From positions 21,123 to 85,122 of the forward strand of contig MKJV01000088.1 in NCBI GenBank assembly GCA_001942185.1: a stretch of DNA of 64,000 bases, given 5' to 3'. This document shows positions 53,843-62,578 of this stretch, in pieces. Position 1 is the first letter of the stretch. Each line of letters opens with the position of its first letter. The notes under the pieces were generated by a model that saw only the letters and a program-made list of their open reading frames with translations, had not been told where the DNA came from and did no database searches. This DNA is from Pseudonocardia sp. CNS-004 (lineage in GTDB: Bacteria > Actinomycetota > Actinomycetes > Mycobacteriales > Pseudonocardiaceae). Made by a program: the position numbers and the translations under genes.

Positions 53843-54277
53843 GCCGGAGAGCATCGGCCACCGGGGCACGCCCCCGGTTCCGTAGCGCTACCTGGCTCCG
53901 ATCACGAAAAGGTCACGGACGCTGAGGTTGCGCGCGGACACCCTCAGTCGCGATCCGGCGCATCCGGGCACAGTGGGAAGCCCCGACACCACCGTTCACC
54001 AGGAGCACTCCCATGCTGACCCCCCGATCGTGTGGCGAGGTCGCAACGGGTGCCGGGCCGCGCCGCGCGGGGGCGGCGCGGCCCACTCGTACGAGCGATT
54101 CGAAGAAGGGGGCAACCACTCGGCGCTTTCGTGCGTCATCCACTACGTGACCACGGTCCAGCGCGCAGCGACGACCCACCGGAGCGGCCGCCCGTACGGG
54201 CGACCCGCTCCCCGTCACCCGCAACCCGTGCGGGGCGGTTTCGTTGTCCCGTTGGAGCGGACTCGTCTGGAGGATGT
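53843..54277. other. Long non-coding or leader region before the glycosyltransferases
   Basis: 435 bp with no recognised gene. A 45-codon frame at 54013-54150 (MLTPRSCGEVATGAG...) has AGGAG 7 nt upstream and could be a leader peptide. Inside it, 54055-54084 forms a perfect 12-bp GC hairpin (GGGCCGCGCCGC / GCGGCGCGGCCC). A second structured stretch lies at about 54179-54250. This may be a regulated 5' leader; no known riboswitch class fits by eye. Confidence 0.45.
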
Positions 54278-55129
54278 GTGAGCGCCGTTTCATCCGCCCG
54301 TGCGGCCGCGGCTCGGCCCGAGCTGCACGCCCAACGACCGACACGCATGCCACGACCGCGCGCCGAGCGCAGACGGACTCCGTTCCCGAGCGTCTCGGTG
54401 ATCGTCCCTACCAGGAACGAGGCCCGGAACCTCGAGATCGTGCTCCCGGCGATCGCCGCCGTGCGCCCCTCCGTCCACGAGATCATCGTCGTGGACGGCG
54501 ACTCCACCGACGGCACCGTAGAGACCGCGAAGCGGGTGCTCCCCGGGGTCCGCGTGATCAAGCAGACCCGCCGCGGCAAGGGCAACGCCATGGCGTGCGG
54601 GTTCGCCGCCGCCACCGGCGACGTCCTCGTGATGTTCGACGCCGACGGGTCGGCCGACCCCGGCGAGATCCCCGCGTTCGTGTCGGCGCTCGTGGCGGGC
54701 GCCGACTTCGCGAAGGGCAGCCGGTTCACCCCCGGTGGCGGCAGCGACGACATCACGCTCCTGCGCAAGACCGGCAACGCGGGCCTCAACGGCGTCGCCA
54801 ACGCGCTCTTCGGCACGAGCTACAGCGACCTCTGCTACGGCTACAACGCGTTCTGGGCCGACCTGCTCCCGGTGCTCGACCTGCCTGCCATCGACGCACC
54901 CGCGCCGGAGGAGGGGATGCTCTGGGGCGACGGCTTCGAGATCGAGACCGTGCTCAACTGCCGGATCGCCGCCGCCGGGATGAAGATCACCGAGGTGCCG
55001 TCGATCGAGCGCCAGCGGGTCTTCGGCGACACCAACCTCCGGACCTTCGCCGACGGCGCGCGGGTGCTGCGTACCCTTCTTGCCGAGCACCGGCGGGCCG
55101 ACCGCCGGAAGTCCGACCGCCGAAACTGA
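54278..55129 (+). CDS. Glycosyltransferase family 2
   Basis: 283 aa. GT-A fold: SVSVIVPTRNEARNLEIVLP, then MFDADGSADPGE with the DxD metal motif, and SDLCYGYNAFWADLLPV, as in dolichol-phosphate-mannose/glucose synthase-like enzymes. No membrane anchor, so it acts on the cytoplasmic face. GTG 54278 with TGGAGGA about 6 nt upstream. It precedes a second GT2 by 31 bp. Confidence 0.9.
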   Translation: MSAVSSARAAAARPELHAQRPTRMPRPRAERRRTPFPSVSVIVPTRNEARNLEIVLPAIAAVRPSVHEIIVVDGDSTDGTVETAKRVLPGVRVIKQTRRGKGNAMACGFAAATGDVLVMFDADGSADPGEIPAFVSALVAGADFAKGSRFTPGGGSDDITLLRKTGNAGLNGVANALFGTSYSDLCYGYNAFWADLLPVLDLPAIDAPAPEEGMLWGDGFEIETVLNCRIAAAGMKITEVPSIERQRVFGDTNLRTFADGARVLRTLLAEHRRADRRKSDRRN

Positions 55130-55160
55130 GTCGCGGTCGCTCGGTAGGAGGAGACCGCGG

Positions 55161-56180
55161 GTGAACAGTCCGGCCGTCACGGCGAGCGTCGTGGTCTGCG
55201 TCTACACCGACAAGCGGTGGGACGACATCGTCGCCGCCGTCGGCTCGGTCGCCTCGCAGGAGGTGGCGGCGGCGGAGACCCTCGTCGTCGTCGACCACAA
55301 CGATGCGCTGCTGGCCCGGGCGCAGCAGGAGTTCGGCCCGCAGGGCGTACGGGTGCTGCCGAACGCCCACAAGCAGGGACTGTCGGGGGCGCGCAACACG
55401 GCCGTCGCGGAAGCGGTCGGCGACGTCGTGGTCTTCCTCGACGACGACGCCGCGGCGCGGCCCGGCTGGCTCGCCGCGCTGCTGGAGCCCTACACCGACC
55501 CGACCGTCAAGGCCGTGGGCGGCGTGGCGCACCCCCGCTGGCCGGTCAACCGGCCGCGCGTGCTGCCCGGCGCCGCGCCGTACGACCCCGACGCCACCGG
55601 CGAGCTCGACTGGATCGTCGGGTGCACCTACACCGGCCAGCCGGTACGCCGGGCAGAGGTGCGCAACCTCATGGGCTGCAACATGTCGTTCCGACGAGAA
55701 GTGTTCGAGCGCATCGGCGGCTTCGCGGAGGACATCGGGCGCATCGGGAAGAACCCGCTGGGCTGCGAGGAGACCGAACTCTGCATCCGCGCCCGGCAGG
55801 CATACGGGCGGGCCGGGGAGAAGATCCGGATCGTGTTCGAGCCGGCCGCCGCCGTCGACCACCGGGTGAGCCCCGACCGCGTCGAGTGGGCCTACCTGCG
55901 CAGGCGCAGCTGGGCCGAAGGGCTGTCGAAGGCGGCCGTCTCCGCACTCGTGGGCAGCGACGACGCCCTGTCCACCGAGCGCAGCTACGTGGCGCGGGTG
56001 CTGCCCATCGCCGTGTTCCGGGAGCTCAAGGAAGGGCGGGTCTCCTCCGCCGCCGCCGTCGTCACCGCGCTGGCCTGCACCACGGCCGGATACGTGCGCG
56101 GCAGGCTCCCCGGCGCCACCTCCGGCGTGCGGCTGCCCGCAGCGCAGCCTTCGACGACCCGCCCGCCCCACGGTGCGTGA
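55161..56180 (+). CDS. Glycosyltransferase family 2
   Basis: 339 aa: ASVVVCVYTDKRWDDIVAAV, QGLSGARNTAVAEAVGDVVVF, DDDAAARPGW (DxD) and CNMSFRREVFERIGGF followed by the acceptor-binding ETELCIRARQ. GTG 55161 has AGGAGGAG upstream. Similar to rhamnosyl/mannosyl transferases of surface polysaccharides; the sugar cannot be predicted. It overlaps trmB by eight bases. Confidence 0.9.
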   Translation: MNSPAVTASVVVCVYTDKRWDDIVAAVGSVASQEVAAAETLVVVDHNDALLARAQQEFGPQGVRVLPNAHKQGLSGARNTAVAEAVGDVVVFLDDDAAARPGWLAALLEPYTDPTVKAVGGVAHPRWPVNRPRVLPGAAPYDPDATGELDWIVGCTYTGQPVRRAEVRNLMGCNMSFRREVFERIGGFAEDIGRIGKNPLGCEETELCIRARQAYGRAGEKIRIVFEPAAAVDHRVSPDRVEWAYLRRRSWAEGLSKAAVSALVGSDDALSTERSYVARVLPIAVFRELKEGRVSSAAAVVTALACTTAGYVRGRLPGATSGVRLPAAQPSTTRPPHGA

Positions 56181-56886
56181 GGCACCACGCCCGTCGATCC
56201 CCAGCTTCGTCCACCACCGCAGCCGGCTCACCGAGGGCCAGCAGCATGCATGGGACCGCTGGTGGCCCGAGCGCGGCCGGGACGTCGCCGACCTGCTGAG
56301 CGGCGTCGAACCGTACGACCCGCAGGCCTGGTTCGGGCGCACGGCGCCACTCGTGCTGGAGATCGGGTCCGGGATGGGGGAGTCCACCGCGGCGCTCGCC
56401 GCGGCCGCGCCGGACGTCGACCACATCGCCGTCGAGGTGTACGAGCCCGGGCTCGCCCAACTGCTGATGCGGCTCGCCGACGCCGACCTCACCAACGTCA
56501 CCCTGCTGCGCGGCGACGCCGTCGCCCTGCTCGAGGAACGGGTGCCGCCCGCGTCGCTCGCCGGGATCCGGATCTTCTTCCCGGACCCGTGGCCCAAGCG
56601 GCGCCACCGCAAGCGCCGCCTCGTCCAGCCGGGCTTCGTCGCGCTCGCGGCCTCCCGGCTGGAACCCGGCGGGCTCCTGCACCTCGCCACCGACTGGGAC
56701 GACTACGCGCTGCAGATGCGCGCCGTGTGCGACGCCGAACCCGCGCTGGAGAACACGGCGGCCGACCTGCCCGGCGGCTGGACCCCCCGCCCGGAGTGGC
56801 GGCCGGTCACGAAGTTCGAGCAGCGCGCACGCGACGAGGGACGAGCGATCCACGACCTGGTGTACCGCGCCCGCCCCACGCGCTGA
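56173..56886 (+). CDS. trmB: tRNA (guanine-N7-)-methyltransferase
   Basis: 237 aa. TrmB signatures: LVLEIGSGMGESTAALA (SAM-binding motif I), IAVEVYEPGL, IRIFFPDPWPKRRHRKRRL, the FPDPWPK motif being diagnostic. Makes m7G46 in tRNAs. The GTG at 56173 lies inside the end of the glycosyltransferase gene, suggesting coupling. Confidence 0.94.
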   Translation: MREAPRPSIPSFVHHRSRLTEGQQHAWDRWWPERGRDVADLLSGVEPYDPQAWFGRTAPLVLEIGSGMGESTAALAAAAPDVDHIAVEVYEPGLAQLLMRLADADLTNVTLLRGDAVALLEERVPPASLAGIRIFFPDPWPKRRHRKRRLVQPGFVALAASRLEPGGLLHLATDWDDYALQMRAVCDAEPALENTAADLPGGWTPRPEWRPVTKFEQRARDEGRAIHDLVYRARPTR

Positions 56887-56889
56887 GCC

Positions 56890-56945
56890 CCCGACTCACC
56901 TGCACTCACAGCGCGACTCGGCTGCACTCATAGCGCGACTCGCGG
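56890..56945. repeat. 22-bp tandem repeats, CGACTC orientation
   Basis: Three units with cores CGACTC at 56892, 56914 and 56936 (period 22), the middle one CGCGACTCGGCTGCACTC. They are the inverted counterpart of the array starting at 56968. Confidence 0.72.
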
Positions 56946-56967
56946 AAATGGGGGCACCCACCACACC

Positions 56968-57067
56968 CGCGAGTCGGGGTTTCCATGCACGCGAGTCGGG
57001 GTCTGGGTGCGCGCGAGTCGGGGGCTCGATGCACGCGAGTCGGGGGTTGGGTGCGCGCGAGTCGGGG
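56968..57067. repeat. 22-bp tandem repeats, GAGTCG orientation
   Basis: Five copies of CGCGAGTCGGGG at 56968, 56990, 57012, 57034 and 57056, exactly 22 bp apart; the ten bases between are variable but usually include TGCGC or TGCAC. The array ends two bases before the stop of the thioesterase gene. Confidence 0.88.
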
Positions 57068-57068
57068 C

Positions 57069-57493
57069 TCAGAGCGGCGGGGAGAGGCCGGGGACCTGGC
57101 GGCTGCGGCCCCGGAACTCGGCCACCGCCCGGTCGCCCTCGCGGATCGTGACGTCGTAGAGCCCCGACCGGCCCGCGCGGCCCGCTCGACCGCCTCGGCG
57201 ACGAGTTCGGCGCCGAGCGCGACCGGGCCGAGGAACGTGATGTCGGCGCCCGCCGCGACGGCCGACGTGCCGTGGCTGTTGCACGCGTAGGCGAACGCGG
57301 CGTCGGCGAGGAGGAACAGGTAGCCGCCGTGGCAGATGCCGTGCCCGTTGACGTGCCGGTCCTCGACCGTCAGCGCCACGCGCGCCCGGCCGGGCCCGAC
57401 GTCGAGCAGGCGAACCCCCGCGCCGCGACCTGCCGCGTCGGCCCGTTCCATCGCCGCAGCGGCCCGCCGGGCGACCTCCAGCTCATCGCTCAC
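57069..57493 (-). CDS. paaI: PaaI-family hotdog thioesterase (one frame break)
   Basis: About 141 aa. Hotdog fold with the PaaI signature VNGHGICHGGYLFLLADAAF and ADITFLGPVALGAELVAEA. It hydrolyses aryl-acyl-CoA thioesters. One base is missing near 57180, before LYDVTIREGDRAVAEFRG. Three in-frame GTG starts (57493, 57508, 57523) occur because the start lies in a 15-bp tandem repeat. It overlaps the upstream DUF4440 gene. Confidence 0.86.
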
Positions 57494-57932
57494 GGTCGAT
57501 CCGCTCACGGTCGATCCGCTCACGGTCGATCCAGGTCTCGTGCAGGTGCCGTGACCGCAGGCCGTGCCGGGCGTCGGCGTCGTGCTCCAGCAGCACGGTG
57601 CTGCGCCGCCCCGTGCGACCCGCGGGGCCGTCCTGCCATTCCTCGTACGTGGCGACGACCCCACGGGCGTCGGTGTGGACGAGCGCCACCTCGGCGATGC
57701 GGATGCGCAGGCCGGGCGCGGCCCCGTGCGCGGACTCGAACCCGGGCAGGAGCTCGTCGATGCGCAACAGCGCGCCGTCGGGCGTGACCATCGTGAAATC
57801 CGGGGAGTGGGCGTCGGCGAAGGCGGCGAACGTCTCGGGGGTACGGGGGGTGCGGCCGCCGAGCCAGTCCTCGATGACGCGGTGCAGATCGTCGATCTGG
57901 GCGGCACAGCGGTCTCGCAGCTCGTCCGTCAC
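57483..57932 (-). CDS. DUF4440/SnoaL-like protein with ERIDR repeat tail
   Basis: 149 aa, cystatin-like NTF2 fold: CAAQIDDLHRVIEDWLGG, FAAFADAHSPDFTMVTPDG, VVATYEEWQDGP. No catalytic residues evident. The C-terminus ends WIDRERIDRERIDRER, a threefold repeat encoded by 57487-57531 where the next gene also starts. Probably in one operon with the thioesterase. Confidence 0.82.
   Translation of the reverse strand: MTDELRDRCAAQIDDLHRVIEDWLGGRTPRTPETFAAFADAHSPDFTMVTPDGALLRIDELLPGFESAHGAAPGLRIRIAEVALVHTDARGVVATYEEWQDGPAGRTGRRSTVLLEHDADARHGLRSRHLHETWIDRERIDRERIDRER
57487..57531 (-). repeat. 15-bp tandem triplication at a gene overlap
   Basis: CGCTCACGGTCGATC three times exactly. Read leftward, one frame encodes ERIDR repeats ending the DUF4440 gene and another supplies three possible GTG starts for the thioesterase. 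Confidence 0.9.
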
Positions 57933-57966
57933 CGGCCGAGACTATCCGGCCGGATATGGTCGTCCG

Positions 57967-58592
57967 ATGATCCCGACCGGGACGGTGCCCCCCGCACCGC
58001 GCGCGCTCCTCGTGTGGGACGCGCCGAACATGGACATGAGCCTCGGCTCGCTGCTGGGGGCCCGCCCCACGGCGGCCTTCCGGCCGCGGTTCGACGCCGT
58101 CGGTCGCTGGCTGCTCGAGCTCGCGGGCCGGACGCGGTGGCCGAGGCCACCGTGTTCACCAACGTGGCGCCGGGCAGCACCGAGGTCGTCCGGCCGTGGG
58201 TCGAGGCGCTGCGCAACGTGGGCTTCGCGGTGTTCGCGAAACCGAAGCTCACCGAGGACTCCGACGTCGATGACGACATGCTCGCCCACATCCGGCTCCG
58301 CGCCGCGGAGGGCAGTCTGCAGAACCTCGTGGTCGCGTCCGGCGACGGCCGCGCGTTCCGCGAGCCGCTCGAGGAGCTCGACGCCGCGGGCACCGCCGTC
58401 ACGGTCATCGGGTTCCGGGAGCACGCGAGCTTCGCGCTGAACTCCGAGGTGATCGAGTTCGTGGATCTCGAGGACATCGAGGGCGTGTTCCGCGAACCGC
58501 TGCCGCGCATCACGCTCGACTCGCTGCCCGAGACCGGCGCCTGGCTGCCGCCGTTCCGCTCGCTGCGTTCACTGCTGGAGCCTCGGCGGTGA
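57967..58592 (+). CDS. NYN-domain putative nuclease (one frame break)
   Basis: About 208 aa. PIN-like NYN fold: RALLVWDAPNMDMSLGSLLG provides the first Asp, TEDSDVDDDMLAHIRL the next acidic pair, and NLVVASGDGRAFREPLEEL the third. One base missing near 58135. Family proteins are RNA nucleases or tRNA-linked enzymes; a common actinobacterial gene. It overlaps the amidohydrolase gene by four bases. Confidence 0.85.
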
Positions 58593-59907
58593 GCAGACCG
58601 ATCCGGCTCGTCGCGCCGGTCGTGCTGCCCTGCGACCCGGGCTGCTCCGTGCTCCGCGATGCCGTCGTCGACATCGACGAGAACGGCCGGATCACACACG
58701 TCGGCCCGCGGGCGACCGCCCCTGCCGGCTCGGCGCCGGTGCGCACGCTGCCGGGTGCGCTGCTGCCCGGGCTGGTGAACACCCACGCCCACACGCCGAT
58801 GATCGTGCTGCGCGGTATGGGCGGCGACCTGCCGCTCATGCGCTGGCTGCAGGAGGTGATGTGGCCCGCAGAGGGCCGGCTGCGGGCGTCCGACGTGCGG
58901 ACGGCGATGACGTCGGGCTGCATCGAGCTGCTCCGCACCGGCTGCACGACCAGCGTGGAGATGTACTTCTTCACCGACGCCGTGATCGACGCGGTGTCGG
59001 CCGTCGGCTCCCGGGTGGTGCTGACGCCCGGCATCATCGCCGCGCCGGGCTGGGACCGGCTCGGCTCGTGGGAACGGATGCGCGACGACGTGTCCGCCCG
59101 GATCGACGCGGCCGGTCTGCGTTCCGGGCCTGCGGAGCGGATCGAGCTGGGCTACGGCCCGCACGCGGCGTACACCCTCCCTCCGCACGCGCTCGCGTCG
59201 GTGGCCGAGCACGCCCGCGCCCGCGGTGCGCTCATGCACATCCACGTGGCCGAGACGACCGAGGAGGACCGGGCGCAGCGGGCGTCGCACGGATCGGTCC
59301 CCGCGCTGCTCGACGAGGTCGGCGCGCTCGGCGGGCGGGTGCTCGCCGCGCACGGTGTGCACCTGTCCGACGACGACATCGCGCTGCTGGCGTCCCGCGG
59401 AGCGGCGGTCGCCCACTGCCCCGGCTCCAACGCGAAGCTCGCGGCGGGAATCGCCCGGGTCACGGCGCTGCGGCGGGCCGGGGTGCGCGTCGGTCTCGGG
59501 ACCGACGGCCCCGCGTCCGGTGACGACCTCGACCTGTGGGCCGAGACCCGCCTGGCCGGCCTGCTCGCCCGGGTCGCAGCGGCGACGCCGCGGCGCTCAC
59601 CGCGGCGGAGCTGCTCCTGATGGCCACCCGGGACGGTGCCGCCGCGATCGGCCGCGACGACCTCGGTGCGATCGAGGCCGGTCGCGTGGCCGACCTGGTG
59701 CACGTCGACCTGGACGACCCCGCGTTCGTCGCACCCGAGGACGACGCCCAGCTGCTGTCCAACCTGGTGTGGGCAGGCGGGTCCCGCCTGGTGCGCGACG
59801 TCTGGGTTGCCGGGGAGCAGGTGCTCGCCGACGGGGAGCCGACCCGGGTGGACCGGCGGGCCGCCACGACCGCTCTGCGTGCCGCATCCGCCCGCATCCG
59901 GGGCTGA
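58589..59907 (+). CDS. Amidohydrolase, adenosine/SAH-deaminase-like (one frame break)
   Basis: About 439 aa. Metal-site motifs in order: LPGLVNTHAHTPM, HIHVAETTEEDRAQ, AHCPGSNAKLAAG, and GLGTDGPASGDDLDLW, as in TrzN/MTA-SAH deaminases. It would deaminate or dechlorinate a ring compound; substrate unknown. One base missing near 59575. GTG overlaps the NYN stop. Confidence 0.87.
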
Positions 59908-59917
59908 CCGGGCGGGG

Positions 59918-60256
59918 TCACCAGCGGCGGCCGGTCTCCCGGGTGCGGTGGTGGCGGCCGGACTCCGAGTGCTCACCGCGCTGCCGGCCGCCCGGCAGCG
60001 CCGTGAGCCCTTGTCCGGGGATCGGGGCTGTCAGCGGGTCGCGGCGGAACTGGTCGAGCGGGTCGGCCGTCCGCGCCGCGGCACCGGCCTCGTGCTGCCT
60101 GCTGCGCCAGCCGCCGCGGGTCAGCGCGTGGAAGATCGGCGTCAGAGCGGCGTCCTCGTTGTAGGCATGCCGCCCGACGGCGGGGCTCCAGTCGTCGTCG
60201 ATGTTCGGGTAGCGGGTGGCGGACCACCATTCCACGTCCGTCAAGAGCTCGGACAC
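59918..60256 (-). CDS. Hypothetical protein
   Basis: 112 aa from GTG 60256, with GGAGGTGA close upstream. VSELLTDVEWWSATRYPNID opens a soluble protein whose first 60 residues look structured (EDAALTPIFHALTRGGWRSR), followed by an Arg/Gly/His-rich end. No family recognised. It is convergent with the amidohydrolase, ending 11 bp from it. Confidence 0.6.
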   Translation of the reverse strand: MSELLTDVEWWSATRYPNIDDDWSPAVGRHAYNEDAALTPIFHALTRGGWRSRQHEAGAAARTADPLDQFRRDPLTAPIPGQGLTALPGGRQRGEHSESGRHHRTRETGRRW

Positions 60257-60735
60257 GCGTCACCTCCATGATCATCCATGTGCTCGCGATGGCGTCTCCC
60301 GTCCGCCATCCGGCGGAGCGAGTGCGCGCATCTGCCACCCACAACGGGGTCACACGGGCGTGGAAACGGTCCAGGCGCCACCGTTACAGGCGCTCCGGCC
60401 GATTCCCCTCGTTCGGGTGGCGGGCCGCCGCGAATCCGCTCTCCTGCGTGTCCGGCGCACCACGATCGAGTCGGCTCGCGGGTCACGCCGAGCCGTCGCC
60501 GGACCGTTCGACGCGCCTCAGGCGGGGGCGGGGGCCGCTTCGCGCCGCGCTGGGCCGATCGGTGGGGCGTCAGACGGACGATCCGTCGCGCATCGCCACC
60601 CTGCAGGACCCGTCCGTACCAACGAGTCCTCGTTCAGCGGTCAATCACACGAGTGTGCTTCTATGTTGCGTAACCGGGTCACGAGCAGGTACCGGTCCGG
60701 CAACACACAGCGTGTCGTGCCGATCACGCCGCGAC
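60257..60735. other. Non-coding region upstream of the hypothetical gene
   Basis: 479 bp with no convincing gene. The right part is relatively AT-rich and contains the palindrome CACACGAGTGTG at 60648-60659, a possible operator for the leftward hypothetical gene. Confidence 0.5.
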
Positions 60736-61623
60736 TCAGGCTGCGGTGTCGAGCTCCTCGACGGTGTCGAGGTCGAGCGAGATGCCGGCCGCACCGACGT
60801 TCTCCTCGAGGTGGGCGATGCCGCTCGTGCCCGGGATCGGCAGCATCACCGACGAGCGCTGCAGCAGCCACGCGATCGCGACCTGCGCCGGAGTGGCGCC
60901 GAGCCGCCCCGCGGCCGCGTCGAGCGCTCCGCCGGGCCGGGCCAGCCCGCCCGCCGCGATCGGCGCCCACGGGATGAACCCGATGCCCTGCTCGGTGCAG
61001 AAGCGCAGGACGTCGTCGCTGCTGCGGTCGGCGATGTTGTACCGGTTCTGCACGGTGGCGACGTCGATGACGCGGCGGGCCGCCTCGATCTGCTCGACCC
61101 CGACCTCGGACAGCCCCACAGCCTCGACCTTGCCCGCCGCCTGCAGCTCGCCCAGCACGCCGAACTGCTCGTCGGCAGGAACCTGGGGGTCGACGCGGTG
61201 CAGCTGGAAGAGGTCGATGCGCTCGACGCCGAGCTTGCGCAGGCTCTGGTCGCACTGCTGGCGCAGGTGGTCGGGTCTGCCGTAGGCCTGCCATTCGTCG
61301 GGTCCGCTGCGCACCAGACCGGCCTTCGTCGCGATCGTCAGCCCGTCGTAGGGGTGCAGCGCCTCGCGGATGAGTTCCTCGGCCACGTCCGGGCCGTAGG
61401 AGTCGGCGGTGTCGAACAGGTCGACGCCGAGGTCGGCCGCCCGCCGCAGAACGGCCACCGCGGCGGCGCGGTCGGCGGGCGGACCCCAGATGCCGGGGCC
61501 GGTGAGCCGCATCGTGCCGAAGCCGAGACGGTGGACCGGCCGGCCCTGCTCGCCACCCAGCCGGAAGCGGCCGGACGCCGCGGCGGGGCGAGTGTCGGAG
61601 AGAGTGCTCACCCCGCACACCAT
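60736..61623 (-). CDS. Aldo/keto reductase
   Basis: 295 aa: RLGFGTMRLTGPGIWGPPAD, DLFDTADSYGPDVAEELIREAL with catalytic Asp/Tyr, ATKAGLVRSGP with catalytic Lys, and DLFQLHRVDP with the active-site His. TIM-barrel NADPH-dependent reductase of unknown substrate (pyridoxal-reductase/YajO-like). ATG 61623 is used; starts further upstream would overlap the next gene's promoter. Divergent from the CoA-transferase genes. Confidence 0.88.
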   Translation of the reverse strand: MVCGVSTLSDTRPAAASGRFRLGGEQGRPVHRLGFGTMRLTGPGIWGPPADRAAAVAVLRRAADLGVDLFDTADSYGPDVAEELIREALHPYDGLTIATKAGLVRSGPDEWQAYGRPDHLRQQCDQSLRKLGVERIDLFQLHRVDPQVPADEQFGVLGELQAAGKVEAVGLSEVGVEQIEAARRVIDVATVQNRYNIADRSSDDVLRFCTEQGIGFIPWAPIAAGGLARPGGALDAAAGRLGATPAQVAIAWLLQRSSVMLPIPGTSGIAHLEENVGAAGISLDLDTVEELDTAA

Positions 61624-61771
61624 TGCACCGGCCCCGGACCCCACGCCGCAGAACGTGACAGGCGCCTCGCCCACTGTCATGGTGGATCACCCGGCGGTGC
61701 CACATGCGGGAACGGGCGACGCCGCGGCGCCGCCGATTGCCGGGGCCGGTCGGGCGCACTACCGTTCCGAC

Positions 61772-62578
61772 GTGGCCAAGATCGTGCCGTTGCCGCAGGC
61801 CGTGTCCGAGCTCGTGCACGACGGCGACACCGTTGCCCTCGAGGGGTTCACGCACCTCATCCCGTTCGCCGCGGGACACGAGATCATCCGGCAGCGCCGG
61901 CGGGACCTCACCCTGGTGCGGATGACCCCCGACCTGATCTACGACCAGTTGATCGGGGCCGGCTGCGCGTCCCGCATGGTCTTCTCCTGGGGAGGCAACC
62001 CCGGCGTCGGGTCGCTGCACCGGATGCGCGACGCGCTCGCCACGGGGTGGCCCGCACCGCTCGAGATCGAGGAGCACAGCCACGCCGGGATGGCGAACCG
62101 GTACGTGGCGGGCGCCTCCGGGCTGCCGTTCGCGGTGCTCCGCGGCTACAGCGGCACCGACCTGCCCACCCACACCGACACGATCTCGACGGTCGAGTGC
62201 CCGTTCACCGGGGAGCGGCTCGCCGCGGTGGCCGCGATCAACCCGGACGTCACGATCGTGCACGCCCAGCGGGCCGACCGCGAGGGCAACGTCCAGCTGT
62301 GGGGCATCACCGGTGTGCAGAAGGAGGCGGTCCTCGCGGCGCGGCGGTCGCTCGCCACCGTCGAGGAGGTCGTCGACGAGCTGGAACCGGTACCGGGGGC
62401 GGTGGTGCTACCCGGCTGGGTCCTCGATGCCGTCTCGCCCGCTCCGGGTGGCGCGGCGCCCTCGTACGCACACGGCTACTACGACCGCGACAACGCCGCG
62501 TACCGCGCGTGGGACGCGATCAGCCGTGACCGGGAGGCCTTCACCAGGTGGCTGCGCACGATCGAGGAGGCGGCATGA
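61772..62578 (+). CDS. CoA-transferase, alpha subunit
   Basis: 268 aa from GTG 61772: AKIVPLPQAVSELVHDGDTV is where family members normally begin; an in-frame ATG at 61679 would add 31 unconserved residues. GlutaconateCoA-transferase A fold: VALEGFTHLIPFAAGHE, FSWGGNPGVGSLHRMRDAL. The ATGA overlap with the beta subunit supports a heterodimer. Acyl substrate unknown, possibly a dicarboxyl- or ring-derived acid. Confidence 0.86.
   Translation: MAKIVPLPQAVSELVHDGDTVALEGFTHLIPFAAGHEIIRQRRRDLTLVRMTPDLIYDQLIGAGCASRMVFSWGGNPGVGSLHRMRDALATGWPAPLEIEEHSHAGMANRYVAGASGLPFAVLRGYSGTDLPTHTDTISTVECPFTGERLAAVAAINPDVTIVHAQRADREGNVQLWGITGVQKEAVLAARRSLATVEEVVDELEPVPGAVVLPGWVLDAVSPAPGGAAPSYAHGYYDRDNAAYRAWDAISRDREAFTRWLRTIEEAA

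Noticed and set aside
53890..53950. Possible SAM-IV-type riboswitch (GGTCACGGACGCTGAG...)
   Set aside because: Only the first bases are reminiscent; the later conserved GGCAACC and pseudoknot parts are absent.
56890..57067. Possible CRISPR array
   Set aside because: The repeat core is only 12 bp with 10-bp variable gaps, two orientations and no cas genes; these are simple tandem repeats.
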